NCBI RefSeq assembly: GCF_900188065.1
Contig: NZ_FZNQ01000011.1
Span: 1-64,000 of the forward strand
DNA length: 64,000 bases
Direction: 5' to 3'
From: Halorubrum vacuolatum
GTDB taxonomy: Archaea; Halobacteriota; Halobacteria; Halobacteriales; Haloferacaceae
Part shown: positions 43,577 to 52,295 of the stretch, piece by piece
Layout of the letters: each line of letters opens with the position of its first letter
Numbering within the stretch: position 1 is the first letter of the stretch
The notes under the pieces: model-generated
Databases searched by the model: none
Seen by the model: the letters and a program-made list of their open reading frames with translations, nothing else
What the model was told of the DNA's origin: nothing
Program-made: the position numbers and the translations under genes

Positions 43577-45421
43577 TCAGTAACTTCGCACCTTCGGTTC
43601 GTACGTCCGCATCTCACCCCTCAGCAATACCGGCCCGAAGTGAACCGCCGGCCGCCCACCGTTCCACGTGACGTACGTGTGGCGTAACCACTCCTCGTCG
43701 TCGCGCGTCTGATGGTTCAGCCGCCAGTGTGCTCCGCGGAACTCCTCGCGGACGAACGCGCCGATCGTGATCGCCTCGGCGACGTCCAGCATGTTTCGCG
43801 TCTCGATCGTCTGGATGAGATCGGTGTTGAACGTGTGGGATGGATCCGAAACGCCGACCTCCTGATACTGCCGGCGGCATCGTGCGAGCGTCTCCAGCGT
43901 CGATTCGAGCCCGGAGCGCGTCCGGAAGACGTTGACGTGCTCCTCGAAGGCACGTTGAAGCGTCGAGCGGATCACGGCGTGGTTGGTTCCATCGCGTTGC
44001 ATCAGCCGGTCGATCCGACGGCGCTCTCGTTCGACTGCGCGGGAGACGACCGCTGCTGGGGAGTCATCGACCGTGGATTCATCGGCCCGTCCACCGTCCA
44101 TCGCCGTGAGCGGATCGGGCTCCGGATCCCCGATCGGCGCGTCGATCGATCCGCCCCACGTCCGGGTCCTCGCCTCCGCGCCGGTCGGGATCGACGCCGA
44201 AACGGGATCGTCGCTCGCGGCCCGCTCGCCGGCCCGTTTCCCGAAGACGATCAGCTCGGGAAGCGCGTTACCGCCTAGTCGATTCGAGCCGTGGACGGAT
44301 GCACAGGCACACTCGCCGGCGGCGTAGAGTCCCTCGATACTCGTTTGTCCGTACTCGTCCGTCTCGATCCCACCCATCGCGAAGTGCTGTCCGGGTTTAA
44401 CCGGCATCGGCTCCGCGGTCGGATCGACGCCTTCGAAATCCTCAGCGAGGTGGATGATGTTCTCCAACCGGTCGCGGATCCGACCCTCGCCGATGTGTCG
44501 CATGTCGAGATGAACGTGGTCGTCATCGAAGCCGCGCCCGTCCTGAATCTCGAATAGCTCCGCCCGCGAGACGACGTCGCGGGAGGCGAGCTCGCCGGCG
44601 TTGTTCGCGTAGCCGCGTTCGAACATGAACCGCTCGTTCTCACGGTTGTAGAGGACCCCACCCTCGCCGCGGACGCCCTCGGAAATGAGCACGCCCGTGG
44701 AGGGAAGCGTCGTCGGGTGGAACTGCACGAACTCCATGTCCTGTACGGCCGCGCCGGCCCGGTAGGCCATCGCGACGCCATCGCCGGTGTTCGAGACGGC
44801 GTTCGTGGTGTGGTTGTACACCTGTCCGAGCCCGCCGGTGGCGAGGACGACGCCGCCGTCCGCCCGGAAGCCTTCGAGCGAGCCGGTCGCGAGGTCGTAG
44901 GCGACCACCCCGTGACATCGACGGTCGTCCGGGTTCGGCACGTCAGTCACGGCGAGCGAGAGCACGTAATACTCGTCGTAGATCGTGATCCCACGCTTCA
45001 CGACCTGCTGATAGAGCGTGTGAAGGAGGTGATGGCCCGTTTCCGCACCGGCATACGTCGTTCTCGGCGCGGAATGACCCGCGAGATATCGCAGGTCGAT
45101 CTCGCCCGCGTCGTTTCGTGAAAACGACATCCCCCAGCGTTCGAGTTGGATCACCTCTTTGGGGGTCTCCCGACACAACGCCTCGACGGCGGGCGCATCG
45201 GCGAGATAGTCAGCGCCCTTCATCGTGTCGTACGCGTGGGTTTCGGGCGAGTCCCGCTCGTGGAACGCGGCGTTGATCCCTCCCTCAGCGGCACCGGTGT
45301 GCGAGCGGACCGGATGGAGTTTCGAGACGATCGCGACGTCGGCGCCGGCTTCGTGTGCGGCGACCGCCGCGCGCAACCCGGCCCCGCCGCCACCGACCAC
45401 GATGACATCGTGCTCCCTCAT
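43577..45421 (-). CDS. Succinate dehydrogenase/fumarate reductase flavoprotein-like protein, without partner subunits
   Basis: 614 residues. FAD-binding start VIVVGGGGAGLRAAVAAHEAG; the loop with the flavin-linking His is RSHTGAAEGGINA; active-site regions HPTTLPSTGVLISEGVRGEGG and the Arg/His in HGSNRLGGNALPE; C-terminal helical domain. Close to SdhA, which oxidises succinate to fumarate in the membrane. No sdhB, sdhC or sdhD is adjacent, whereas haloarchaeal sdhA normally sits in an sdhCDBA operon. It could be a paralogue such as a fumarate reductase or L-aspartate oxidase-like enzyme. A TATA-like element lies at about 45452-45462. Confidence 0.82.
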   Translation of the reverse strand: MREHDVIVVGGGGAGLRAAVAAHEAGADVAIVSKLHPVRSHTGAAEGGINAAFHERDSPETHAYDTMKGADYLADAPAVEALCRETPKEVIQLERWGMSFSRNDAGEIDLRYLAGHSAPRTTYAGAETGHHLLHTLYQQVVKRGITIYDEYYVLSLAVTDVPNPDDRRCHGVVAYDLATGSLEGFRADGGVVLATGGLGQVYNHTTNAVSNTGDGVAMAYRAGAAVQDMEFVQFHPTTLPSTGVLISEGVRGEGGVLYNRENERFMFERGYANNAGELASRDVVSRAELFEIQDGRGFDDDHVHLDMRHIGEGRIRDRLENIIHLAEDFEGVDPTAEPMPVKPGQHFAMGGIETDEYGQTSIEGLYAAGECACASVHGSNRLGGNALPELIVFGKRAGERAASDDPVSASIPTGAEARTRTWGGSIDAPIGDPEPDPLTAMDGGRADESTVDDSPAAVVSRAVERERRRIDRLMQRDGTNHAVIRSTLQRAFEEHVNVFRTRSGLESTLETLARCRRQYQEVGVSDPSHTFNTDLIQTIETRNMLDVAEAITIGAFVREEFRGAHWRLNHQTRDDEEWLRHTYVTWNGGRPAVHFGPVLLRGEMRTYEPKVRSY

Positions 45422-45516
45422 TCGTCTGTCCGTCAGCGATGAAGATCCATTAACATATGGGTATGCCGGAAGCCTTCGCCGTTCGGGAGGGCTTCGGCGC
45501 GTGGATCGAACACTCC

Positions 45517-46293
45517 CTATCGGTCGATGTGCGCCGCGTACCGTCGCTTGAACCCCTCGTACGCCGCCGGTTCGATGTCGATACAGCGGAACCGCGCGTC
45601 GTCACCGAAGGTCTGCCGTGCCGCGATCGCCGCCGGCGCGGTGCCCGCACAGGGGATGATCACGAGTTCGCCGGGCTCCACCAGCCCGGAGAGCCACGCC
45701 GCATACGGCTCGACCGGTTTGGCGCGTCCGCCACGGCCGTACGTCTCGGTCGGCCATCGGGCTACCTGTCGGGCCGAGACGGCGGTGCGTCTCTCGGTCG
45801 GGCCCTTGTGGGCGAAGACGACGCTGTATCCGCCGGTTGAGAGAAACGGACCGTGGGTGTCGCGGTCGGGCTGGCCGTCCGCGGTGAGGTACGTGACGCC
45901 ACCGATCCGCCGGAAGCCGCCGCCCTCGTGCTGTTCGGTCGCATCGCCCCACGTCTCTCGGAGGTACGAGACGAATCGAGGGAGGAGCCAGTCGTCGACG
46001 TCGGCGATGAGCCATCCGCCCGGCATGAGCGCCCCATAGCAGGCGTCGATGATCTGGGTCGTCGTCAACGCGTCGGTAACCTGCGGGCCGTCCGCGGGTT
46101 GATCGTCGTCGAACGGATGCAGTTGGTAGCTGACGCTCGTCTGCTCGCGCCGACCGGGTCGTGCCCAGGCGTCGTCGAGGAAGATCGCTGCCGCCTCGTC
46201 GTCATCGTCCGCAAGCGCCGCGAGCGCGTCGCCAACGATGTACTCGCCGCCGGGGCCGACCGTGTGTCGCTCGAACCCATCACCGGTTGTCAT
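45517..46293 (-). CDS. Beta-class methyltransferase-like protein with altered catalytic motif
   Basis: 258 residues from the ATG at 46293. Motif order is that of beta-class DNA amino-methyltransferases: first a motif IV position (AIFLDDAWARP, where DPPY is expected), then a target-recognition region, then motif I near the C-terminus (VIIPCAGTAPAAIAA) followed by RCIDIEPAAYEGFKRRY, like the CIDIDxxY of site-specific methylases. The DDAW in place of DPPY leaves activity and target base open. It is the last of four overlapping genes (ATGA with the gene before). No restriction gene is nearby, so it would be an orphan modification enzyme or a methylase recruited for another substrate. Confidence 0.6.
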   Translation of the reverse strand: MTTGDGFERHTVGPGGEYIVGDALAALADDDDEAAAIFLDDAWARPGRREQTSVSYQLHPFDDDQPADGPQVTDALTTTQIIDACYGALMPGGWLIADVDDWLLPRFVSYLRETWGDATEQHEGGGFRRIGGVTYLTADGQPDRDTHGPFLSTGGYSVVFAHKGPTERRTAVSARQVARWPTETYGRGGRAKPVEPYAAWLSGLVEPGELVIIPCAGTAPAAIAARQTFGDDARFRCIDIEPAAYEGFKRRYAAHIDR

Positions 46294-47135
46294 CGATCGC
46301 CTTTCGGCTCGCCCGCCCCTGAACGTTCCCCATCGTGCACCGTCCAGCCTCCATCGCGCACCGTTCTCCCTCGACGTCCGCGACGGCCCGAAACCCCGAA
46401 ATAATCCCATACGAAGTGTGCGAGGATCGGTCCGGTGACGAGCCAGCCGACCGCCCGCGAGACGGCGGGATCGACCGTCGGAAGCAACCCGAGGGCGATG
46501 GTTCCCATGATCAGCGCGCCCGTCACCTTTCGGTACCGACTCGCTTCGAGGTCATACACCGGCAGCCCACGCCGTCGTCGGAGCGCGACGCCGCCAACGA
46601 ACCCGTAACGGGCGAGTCCGACGAGCAGGAACACGGCGGGTACGAGACCGAGCGCGACCGTCGCGACCGTCCCGACGAGCACGATGAGCGCGTCGACCTC
46701 GGTGTCGAGACGCGCGCCGAGTGCCGTCTCCGTCTCGGTGCGACGGGCGACCGCGCCGTCGACGGCGTCGAGCGTGATCGCCGCGAGGAACAGCCCGAGG
46801 GCGATCCACCCGATCCGTGTGGCGGTGGGTGCGAGCGCGACGACCCCCGTGAACACCACGAGCGCCCAACCCCGACAGAGCGTGATCCACGTGGCTGCGG
46901 TGATACGTCGTTCTCCCGCCCGCGGCGTCGTCGACGCCATCACCCAGCCGATGACGACCGTCAGCGCTGCGAACGAGCCCGCGACACCGCCACCGACCCA
47001 CCCGGTGATGGCCACCGTCTCCATCGTTGCGAGCAACCCCACCGTCCCGCTGACGACCAGCAGACCACAGAGCGTCACCAACGCGTAGGGCCGCCACGGC
47101 GGTGTGCGTCCCGCCGCCCCGACCGTGGCGGTCAT
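46290..47135 (-). CDS. CDP-alcohol phosphatidyltransferase family protein
   Basis: 281 residues from the ATG at 47135, six or more helices. The catalytic signature D-x2-DG-x2-AR-x8-G-x3-D-x3-D is complete at DAVDGAVARR and GARLDTEVDAL. Members join a CDP-activated lipid to an alcohol such as inositol phosphate, glycerol phosphate or serine, in the membrane. An extra helix pair precedes the catalytic domain. Both ends overlap neighbours by ATGA, placing it between a ParB-like gene and a methyltransferase-like gene, which is unusual company. The alcohol acceptor is unknown. Confidence 0.85.
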   Translation of the reverse strand: MTATVGAAGRTPPWRPYALVTLCGLLVVSGTVGLLATMETVAITGWVGGGVAGSFAALTVVIGWVMASTTPRAGERRITAATWITLCRGWALVVFTGVVALAPTATRIGWIALGLFLAAITLDAVDGAVARRTETETALGARLDTEVDALIVLVGTVATVALGLVPAVFLLVGLARYGFVGGVALRRRRGLPVYDLEASRYRKVTGALIMGTIALGLLPTVDPAVSRAVGWLVTGPILAHFVWDYFGVSGRRGRRGRTVRDGGWTVHDGERSGAGEPKGDR

Positions 47136-47944
47136 CGTGTCACCGCTCGCGTGCCGCCGGTGCGTGTCGTCAGCGGAGTGAGGTCCGGATGATCGACGGT
47201 CGCCTTGGTCGCACCCGTTAGCCGACGGCGGTCCCGTTTTGCCTGCCATTGCCGGTGTCGTCGATGGCACAACACGGGGATCGATTCGAGGTCGAGCAGT
47301 TTGGCGATGGCGAGTCGATGTTGACCATACGCCCGCCAGTACAGCGTTCCGTCCCGCCCGATGTCGACGTTTATCTCGTCGGCGCGATCGGCAAGCGTCG
47401 GTCGGTCGCGGCCCGCGAGCGTCTCCTGTCGTCGGTAGCCATCGGTCGAGAGCGACGTATACAGCCGCTCGATCTCTCGGCATCGCGGCTCGAACCCCTC
47501 GATGCTGCGGTAGCCCCAGGCGTTGCCGAATCGCGAGAGCTGCTCACGGAAGGCCGCAAGCAACGCCGTCTCGCGCCACGGCGTCCCCTCCTCGAAGTGT
47601 TCACGGAGCCCGCGGACGACCGCACGGTCGGCGAACCGCTCGGCATGCTGATCCCAGTCGCCGTCGATCACCCGGCCCCACTGGGGTCGTTTCGGCGCGT
47701 GCGGAAGCAGGCTTCCGGTGATCGAGGCGGGGTCCACCTCGATCAGACGGAACGGATGAGCGTCGGTATAGCGCCTTGGCTCAAGCCGTCGTCGCAGTCG
47801 GTGTATCCGTCGACACCACGCGATCGGTATCCGACGGGCCACCGGTTGGGTGAGGCCGTCGCGGACCGCTAGCACGCCGTGAGCTCGAAGGCGTTTCCTA
47901 AGCGGGGGCGACTCGGCCGCCACCAACGGGGGTGACTCACTCAC
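47132..47944 (-). CDS. ParB-like domain protein
   Basis: 270 residues from a GTG at 47944. Basic N-terminal part (RKRLRAHGVLAVRDG, RRIHRLRRRLEPRRY), then a middle WGRVIDGDWDQHAERFADRAVVRGLREHFEEG, and a ParB/sulfiredoxin-like end: NVDIGRDGTLYWRAYGQHRLAIAKLLDLESIPVL, where ParB-like proteins carry a GxHR motif and a loop before IPV. Similar proteins occur in haloarchaeal glycan, sulfotransferase and mobile clusters. DNA binding or a nucleotidase role is possible; neither is shown. Coupled to both neighbours by overlaps of 8 and 4 bases. Confidence 0.6.
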   Translation of the reverse strand: MSESPPLVAAESPPLRKRLRAHGVLAVRDGLTQPVARRIPIAWCRRIHRLRRRLEPRRYTDAHPFRLIEVDPASITGSLLPHAPKRPQWGRVIDGDWDQHAERFADRAVVRGLREHFEEGTPWRETALLAAFREQLSRFGNAWGYRSIEGFEPRCREIERLYTSLSTDGYRRQETLAGRDRPTLADRADEINVDIGRDGTLYWRAYGQHRLAIAKLLDLESIPVLCHRRHRQWQAKRDRRRLTGATKATVDHPDLTPLTTRTGGTRAVTR

Positions 47945-48308
47945 GGCGGAGCAACACGACGAGCGCCACGATCAACCCGATCTGTGCGAGTTTATCGACC
48001 ACTTCTATCGTCTCGATCGTCGCGAGCGTCGGTTCATTAAGCAGGGCCCATAACACGATCTGCCCGGCCGTGAACGGGATCCCGACGAGGTAGACAAGCC
48101 GCCGCCGGACGTCGAACAATACGAGCAACACGCCTCCGATGAACCCGGCAAAGGCGATCAGGAAGCCGATCCCGAAGGGGCTCGTCAACGGCAGGTCTAC
48201 GACCGCGATAATGAGATGGACGGCTGCGCTCACGAGCGCCATCGCGATGGCCCCCCAGTGTAGCGGGGTCAATGAGGCCGTCTCCAAACCGAGGCGGCGA
48301 GCGGACAT
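47937..48308 (-). CDS. Four-helix membrane protein, DUF7475-type
   Basis: 123 residues: LTPLHWGAIAMALVSAAVHLIIAV, FGIGFLIAFAGFIGGVLLVLF, then DVRRRLVYLVGIPFTAGQIVLWALLN and a last helix ending VVLLRRE. This pattern matches a haloarchaeal family of small integral membrane proteins, function unknown. It is the first of the four overlapping genes 48308-45517, with its promoter in the AT-rich bases after 48309. Confidence 0.75.
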   Translation of the reverse strand: MSARRLGLETASLTPLHWGAIAMALVSAAVHLIIAVVDLPLTSPFGIGFLIAFAGFIGGVLLVLFDVRRRLVYLVGIPFTAGQIVLWALLNEPTLATIETIEVVDKLAQIGLIVALVVLLRRE

Positions 48309-48493
48309 GCCGATCCGATGGGACTACGGTTAAAAAGGTGTTTTCCCCGAAAACGGCGAACGTTCCATCGGCCGTGAATCGCTGGATTCAGCATTATGCA
48401 ACATGGTGCTCCGTCGCCGACTCACTGTGGCTCCGCTCCCCAGCAACGTGCCGGCTTCGTCAATTACTACCCGCCGCGGGTGCCACTCACGGT

Positions 48494-48928
48494 ATGAGTG
48501 CTGCCTCGTATCTCCCGTACGCCCTGCTCTCGATGGGTGCGTATGCACTCGTCTCCCCGCTCATGCGGGTCGCAACGACCGGTCCCGACGCCATTCCGAG
48601 CGACGTCGCCGTCATCATCACGAACCTGATCTTGGTCGGGCTCGCGGCGAGTATCGTCGTCTACACCGGTCAGGAGGTCACCGGGACGCTCGGTTCCTCG
48701 AAACTCCCGCACGTCATCGCGGCCGGGATATTCCTCGGGATCGGGATCATCGCGCTCTATCGGGCGCTCGCGTTGGGTCCGGTGAGCGTCGTCACCCCGA
48801 TCTTCGCGATGTTCCTCGTGTTCTCCTCGGTCATCGGCATCGTCCTTCTCGGCGAGTCGTTCACGGCACGGAAGGGTATTGGTATCGTGTTCGCGGTGAT
48901 CGCCGTCTATCTCGTCTCCGGGACGTGA
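48494..48928 (+). CDS. EamA-type (DMT) half-size transporter
   Basis: 144 residues, five helices, one EamA repeat rather than the usual two. SYLPYALLSMGAYALVSPLMRVA starts the domain; GIIALYRALALGPVSVVTPIFAMFLVFSSVIGIVLLGESF is the hallmark final pair. Half-size members work as dimers in the membrane and export or import small metabolites; the substrate is unknown. Start at the ATG at 48494. The 185 bases before it hold only promoter-like AT stretches. Confidence 0.82.
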   Translation: MSAASYLPYALLSMGAYALVSPLMRVATTGPDAIPSDVAVIITNLILVGLAASIVVYTGQEVTGTLGSSKLPHVIAAGIFLGIGIIALYRALALGPVSVVTPIFAMFLVFSSVIGIVLLGESFTARKGIGIVFAVIAVYLVSGT

Positions 48929-49005
48929 GCGTTCCCGTGGCATCGTCCGCTGATGATCTCCCGTCGGGCCCGGAGGCGGTGACCGCTGCCGGGTAAGGAA
49001 GGCCC

Positions 49006-49013
49006 TTTTATAC
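49006..49013 (+). promoter_or_regulatory. TATA box for the second MATE gene
   Basis: TTTTATAC lies about 30 bases before the GTG at 49039, so the transcript is probably leaderless. This favours the GTG at 49039 over the GTG at 49030. Confidence 0.55.
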
Positions 49014-49038
49014 CGAGATAAAACTCCCCGTGTTCGCA

Positions 49039-50481
49039 GTGTCCCGCGTCCCCAACCCGATCCGCCTCGTCGTCCTCTCCATCGGCCTCGCGCTGGCTCG
49101 CGCCGGGCTGATCGACCGCCACCGAGTCGTCCGCACTACGGATCTCGCCTGGCCGCGGATCGTCACCGGTATCGCCCGCATGTCGAAGAACGCCGTCGAC
49201 GTGGCGATGGTCGGCGTCGCCGTCGGGACCAGCGCGGTCGCGGGTGTCGGGTTCGCCGGGCCCTTTTGGGGGCTGGCGTTCGCCATCGGTGGCGGCGTCG
49301 CCGGCGGAACCATCGCGCTCGTCTCCCAGCGATACGGGGCGGAGGCGTTCGCGGAACTCGGGGACGCGGTCCGGGCGAGCGCGCTCCTCGTCGTCCTCAT
49401 CAGTCTCCCCGTCACCGCCGTCTTCTGGACCATACCGCACGAGCTTATCGCGCTTCTCAGCAGCAACGAGCGGGCTATCGGCCTCGGTGCTGAGTACCTT
49501 CGGATCGTCGGGCTCGCCGTCCCGCTTGCGGGATTGAACCTCGTCGGGAGCCGTATCCTCGTCGGCTGTGATGACGCCTACACCGCCATGCTCGTGCGGG
49601 CCGGCGGAGCGGTCGCGAACGTGATACTCACGGCGTGGCTGGTGCTCGGGCTTGGCTGGGGTGTTGCGGGGGCGGCGATCGGCACCGTCCTCGCGAACGC
49701 GACGGTGACCGGGGCCTTCGCGCTCGGGCTCACGTGGGGTCGGCTCCCCGGGATCGGCGAGTTCCCCGTGCGGATCGACCCGTTCGGCTCGTATCTGAAT
49801 CCGGATATGCTCCGGGATCTCGTCGAGATCGGCCTGCCGGTCGGCCTCCGGAACCTCGTCTGGGTCGTCGCCGAGTTCCCGATGCTCGCCATCGTCGACG
49901 TCTTCGGCGAGAACACCGTCGCGGCGTTCGTCATCGCCCGCCGTATCTGGGGGATCATGAACACGCCCGGGTGGGGGTTCGGGCTCGCCTCCTCCAGCCT
50001 CGTCGGCCAGGAGCTCGGCGTGAACGATACGGCGGAAGCGGAGGCGTATGCCCGCGACATCATTCGGTTCTCGGTCGCCACCTACCTCGTCTCCGCCGCG
50101 CTGATCGCGTCCTTTGCCCCGAACATCGTGCGGCTCTTCGCGGAGCGCCCGGAGAGTCCCGAGGTGCCCATCGCGGTGACGCTCGTCTACGCGGCGTGCG
50201 TGGCGGTGACCTTTCAGGGCGTCTCGGGAGGTGCCGCGGGCCCGCTCGATGCCGCCGGCGACACGAAGGTGCCGTTCGTGAGTCAGTTCATCGGGATGTT
50301 CCTCGTCGCGATCCCGCTCGCGTATATCGGTGCGACGACGGCGCTCGGGCTCTGGGGGCTCTATCTGGCATTTCTCGCGGAGACGAGCGTGCCAGCGGCG
50401 ATCAACTACTGGCGCTTCCGATCGGGCAAGTGGAAGGGTATAAGCGAGGCGTATCGTCCGGACATGGCGCGGAACGATTGA
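49039..50481 (+). CDS. MATE family transporter
   Basis: 480 residues, twelve helices, two MatE halves (about 45-200 and 260-420). The lead SRVPNPIRLVVLSIGLALARAGLIDR and the first helix segment AWPRIVTGIARMSKNAVDVAMVGVA are typical of a haloarchaeal MATE group distinct from that at 1078. These carriers use ion gradients to export organic cations or metabolites. Chosen start: GTG at 49039, placed by the TATA box at 49006. A T-rich terminator-like CTGCTTTTT follows the stop at about 50510. Confidence 0.85.
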   Translation: MSRVPNPIRLVVLSIGLALARAGLIDRHRVVRTTDLAWPRIVTGIARMSKNAVDVAMVGVAVGTSAVAGVGFAGPFWGLAFAIGGGVAGGTIALVSQRYGAEAFAELGDAVRASALLVVLISLPVTAVFWTIPHELIALLSSNERAIGLGAEYLRIVGLAVPLAGLNLVGSRILVGCDDAYTAMLVRAGGAVANVILTAWLVLGLGWGVAGAAIGTVLANATVTGAFALGLTWGRLPGIGEFPVRIDPFGSYLNPDMLRDLVEIGLPVGLRNLVWVVAEFPMLAIVDVFGENTVAAFVIARRIWGIMNTPGWGFGLASSSLVGQELGVNDTAEAEAYARDIIRFSVATYLVSAALIASFAPNIVRLFAERPESPEVPIAVTLVYAACVAVTFQGVSGGAAGPLDAAGDTKVPFVSQFIGMFLVAIPLAYIGATTALGLWGLYLAFLAETSVPAAINYWRFRSGKWKGISEAYRPDMARND

Positions 50482-50645
50482 GACGGCGGGGGACGACTGA
50501 GAGGGCGAGGGCTGCTTTTTGACGGATGGGATGCCGACCGTTTCGGATCTCGTAGCGTCGACACAGCCGATATTCACGAGGGTGCATACTGACTGGCGGC
50601 CCCCAGCCGGGAGATTCAAGGTCGCTGCCCGCACCCTCTCTGACG

Positions 50646-51560
50646 ATGCGTCAGGACCACCTCATCACCGCGACACAGCTCTCGCGGGATGACATCGAGG
50701 CGGTGCTCGACCGGGCCCGCAGGATCGCGGCCGACCCCGCCGCGTTCGCGGACCGGCACGCCGAGACGGTGCTCGCGCTCTGTTTTTTCGAGCCGAGCAC
50801 GCGAACGAAGATGAGCTTCGATACCGCCGCAAAGCGGTTGGGGGCGGACACGATCGACATGGGGACCGTCGAGTCCTCGTCGGTGACCAAAGGCGAGTCG
50901 CTCGCGGACACCGTCCGCGTCATCGAGGGCTACGCCGACGCCATCGTGCTTCGCCATCCGAGCGAGGGCGCGGCGACGCTCGCCGCCGAGTTCGTCGACG
51001 TGCCGGTTATCAACGCCGGCGACGGCGCGGGTCAACACCCCTCACAGACGTTGCTTGATTTATATACCGTTCGGGAGAATCACGGTCTCGACGGGCTGAC
51101 CGTCGGGATCATGGGCGATCTGAAGTACGGACGGACGGTCCACTCGCTGGCGGCGGCGCTCACGAACTTCGACGTCAACCAGCACTTCATTAGCCCCGAC
51201 TCGCTTCGGCTCCCACGCTCGGTGCGGTTCGATCTGCATGAAGCGGGCGCACAGCTGCGTGAACACACGGATCTGGAGGACGTGCTCCCGGAACTCGACG
51301 TCCTTTATGTGACCCGGATTCAAAAGGAGCGGTTCCCCGATGAGAACGAGTACCACCGGGTCGCTGGCCAGTACCGGATCGACGCGGGGACGCTCGCGGA
51401 CGCACGCGAGGATCTCATCGTGATGCACCCGCTTCCCCGCGTCGATGAGATCGCCGCCGACGTGGACACCTCCGGTCACGCGCGGTATTTCGAGCAGGCA
51501 CACAACGGCGTCCCGGTACGAATGGCGCTTTTGGACACCTTACTGGAGGGCACACAATGA
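50646..51560 (+). CDS. pyrB: Aspartate carbamoyltransferase catalytic subunit
   Basis: 304 residues. Condenses carbamoyl phosphate with aspartate in pyrimidine synthesis. Carbamoyl-phosphate site [11 protein letters not shown] (about 48-58), [17 protein letters not shown], and aspartate-site residues near [11 protein letters not shown]. Full length. The stop overlaps the ATG of pyrI by 4 bases, the standard archaeal pair forming the c6r6 holoenzyme. Confidence 0.97.
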   Translation: MRQDHLITATQLSRDDIEAVLDRARRIAADPAAFADRHAETVLALCFFEPSTRTKMSFDTAAKRLGADTIDMGTVESSSVTKGESLADTVRVIEGYADAIVLRHPSEGAATLAAEFVDVPVINAGDGAGQHPSQTLLDLYTVRENHGLDGLTVGIMGDLKYGRTVHSLAAALTNFDVNQHFISPDSLRLPRSVRFDLHEAGAQLREHTDLEDVLPELDVLYVTRIQKERFPDENEYHRVAGQYRIDAGTLADAREDLIVMHPLPRVDEIAADVDTSGHARYFEQAHNGVPVRMALLDTLLEGTQ

Positions 51561-52015
51561 GCGACCACGAACTCCGCGTCTCGAAGATCCGCAACGGAAC
51601 CGTCATCGACCACGTCGAGGGGGGACAGGCGCTGAACGTGCTCGCCATCCTCGGGATCGACGGCTCGGAGGGGCTTGGCGTCTCCATCGGCATGAACGTC
51701 CCATCCGATCGGCTCGGCCGCAAGGACGTCGTCAAGGTTGAGGATCGCGAACTCTCCTCCTCGGAGGTCGATGTCCTCTCGCTCATCGCCCCGGAGGCCA
51801 CCATCAACATCATTCGGGAGTTCGATGTGGTCGAAAAGAATCGCGTCATTCGGCCGACGCACGTCTCCGGTGTGCTCTCGTGTCCAAACCGGAACTGTAT
51901 CACCAACGCCGGCGAGCCCGTCGAGACGGAGTTCGCGGTCGTCGGCAACGGCGTTCGGTGTGGCTACTGTTCGACGATCATTCGCGACGACATCGCTGCA
52001 CACATCGACGTCTGA
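51557..52015 (+). CDS. pyrI: Aspartate carbamoyltransferase regulatory subunit
   Basis: 152 residues. N-terminal nucleotide-binding domain ([21 protein letters not shown]), allosteric site for CTP/ATP, then a zinc domain with four Cys: CPNRNCITN and CGYC. It connects catalytic trimers and gives feedback control. Starts inside the pyrB stop (ATGA). Confidence 0.97.
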   Translation: MSDHELRVSKIRNGTVIDHVEGGQALNVLAILGIDGSEGLGVSIGMNVPSDRLGRKDVVKVEDRELSSSEVDVLSLIAPEATINIIREFDVVEKNRVIRPTHVSGVLSCPNRNCITNAGEPVETEFAVVGNGVRCGYCSTIIRDDIAAHIDV

Positions 52016-52080
52016 CCGACGGACCGATCGGCAACGCGTTCGGCGGTAGATTTTAGCCGCCACCCGTTCGATATGTATCC

Positions 52081-52176
52081 ATGAGCAAGAAGGCCAAGCT
52101 CGTCCTCGTGCTGTCGCTCGTAGTCCTCGCGTACTTCCTTCTCGCCGGCGACAAGGAGCCGGTTGAAGTGGAGTAA
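52081..52176 (+). CDS. Very small single-helix membrane protein
   Basis: 31 residues: SKKAKLVLVLSLVVLAYFLL then GDKEPVEVE. A Lys-rich start, one hydrophobic helix and an acidic tail give a clear inside-positive membrane peptide. A TATA-like AGATTTTAGC at about 52050 precedes the ATG by roughly 30 bases. It lies 65 bases after pyrI on the same strand. Function unknown; short length keeps confidence moderate. Confidence 0.6.
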   Translation: MSKKAKLVLVLSLVVLAYFLLAGDKEPVEVE

Positions 52177-52223
52177 CCTGGGTTCACGCCAGTCCGATCG
52201 TACCGCCCGGTGACTGCCGAACC

Positions 52224-52273
52224 GTTGCGCGCCCATGTCCGCGTCGTTGCGGGTCCATGCCCGCGTTTTTATG
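52224..52273 (+). promoter_or_regulatory. Direct repeat and TATA element before the 52296 gene
   Basis: Two 22-base copies (52224-52245 and 52246-52267, five mismatches; core CCATGnCCGCGT) run directly into TTTTTATGAC (52265-52274), about 26 bases before the ATG at 52296. Tandem sites just upstream of a TATA box could bind an activator. Confidence 0.45.
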
Positions 52274-52295
52274 ACCCGCACCCGTAGCGTTGGGC

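Noticed and set aside
45517-48308. A classical restriction-modification or prophage region
   Set aside because: No endonuclease, integrase, capsid or terminase genes and no attachment repeats are visible around the methylase-like gene.
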